From the NCBI RefSeq assembly GCF_011762125.1, contig NZ_JAASQN010000001.1, positions 434,001-498,000 of the forward strand: 64,000 nucleotides of DNA, in the 5' to 3' direction. Position 1 is the stretch's first letter, and every line of letters starts with the position of its first letter. This DNA comes from Sphingopyxis panaciterrae. Its GTDB lineage: Bacteria > Pseudomonadota > Alphaproteobacteria > Sphingomonadales > Sphingomonadaceae. The notes under the pieces were generated by a model that saw only the letters and a list, made by a program, of their open reading frames with translations, was not told the DNA's origin and did not search any database. Made by a program: the position numbers and the translations under genes. Of the stretch, positions 63,829 through 64,000 are shown in pieces.

Positions 63829-64000
63829 GTGTCCGGGCAGCCGCACAAATCGTCAACGCCAATCGCGCGAAAATTGCGGCGCGCGGAAACCGAGGCCGAA
63901 AAGAGGCTTTGGCGCGTACTTCGGGCGCGCCAATTCCTTGGTTTCAAATTTCGCCGGCAATCGCCCATTGCCGGTTTCGTTGCTGACTTCTTGTGCGAAG
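63829..64000 (+). CDS. DUF559 protein (VSR-like nuclease fold), 5' part
   Basis: At least 57 codons read to the window edge: SGQPHKSSTPIARKLRRAET, then EAEKRLWRVLRARQFLGFKF and RRQSPIAGFVADFLCE. The LWxxLRxxQxxGxKFRRQxPI pattern and the following D...E are typical of DUF559, a family with a very-short-patch-repair endonuclease fold. The probable start is GTG 63829, after AGGTGAGGGG. The rest lies outside the window. Confidence 0.8.
   Translation, partial: MSGQPHKSSTPIARKLRRAETEAEKRLWRVLRARQFLGFKFRRQSPIAGFVADFLCE

Overview
The window is ordinary chromosomal DNA from a high-GC alphaproteobacterium. The best guess is a sphingomonad, probably Sphingopyxis or a close relative. This rests on gene content rather than on any search: a CarD-type regulator, a single-cysteine DksA, an RcdA-like DUF1465 protein, UrcA, DUF4189 and PEP-CTERM proteins, a membrane H+-pyrophosphatase, and many dispersed palindromes of the GTCACCCCGGACTTGATCC type. 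I see no rRNA, tRNA, CRISPR array, prophage, transposase or conjugation gene.

Layout. 1-3.2 kb: 3' part of thrS, a metallophosphoesterase and a TauE-type permease, translationally coupled. 3.3-8.3 kb: YbbA/YbbP-like ABC exporter divergent from a TesA-like lipoprotein esterase, then MOSC and YnfA genes. 8.6-17.1 kb: small outer-membrane protein, rlmN, an SDR/HxlR divergent pair, several exported unknowns, a methyltransferase, and a UrcA/LysR divergent pair with a clear palindromic operator. 17.3-26.6 kb: dnaN, a PQQ-type sugar dehydrogenase, argC with a cytosolic-looking NlpC/P60 peptidase and an M17 aminopeptidase, a DUF3298 lipoprotein, and a stress-type SDR plus DUF3008 pair. 26.6-32.5 kb: EthA-like monooxygenase, a NUDIX-DUF47 reading frame followed by a PiT phosphate permease, and a DUF4403 lipoprotein. 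33-41 kb: rimO, a K+ channel / NlpD-like / surE operon, serS, and a SRPBCC/ArsR pair. 41-46 kb: serine-rich PEP-CTERM protein, dksA, PilZ, two YdcH-like genes and an RcdA-like gene. 47.4-54.7 kb: hisG-hisD-nusB, thiL, a Sel1-repeat protein and hppA. 55-64 kb: SDR, carD, truA-fmt, recR-def, grpE-hrcA, a dienelactone hydrolase, rph and the start of a DUF559 gene.

Most genes are housekeeping. The main points of interest are: (1) the NUDIX-DUF47 frame next to the phosphate permease, which has an internal start and a homopolymer where one base decides fusion versus two genes; (2) a 267-bp cloverleaf-like palindromic element at 23.66-23.93 kb; (3) two inverted copies of a compound repeat about 16 kb apart; (4) several genes whose best promoter lies almost on the start codon with no Shine-Dalgarno sequence, suggesting leaderless mRNAs; (5) palindromes overlapping the arsR and thiL start codons.

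All functional calls come from reading motifs by eye. No alignment or database search was run.
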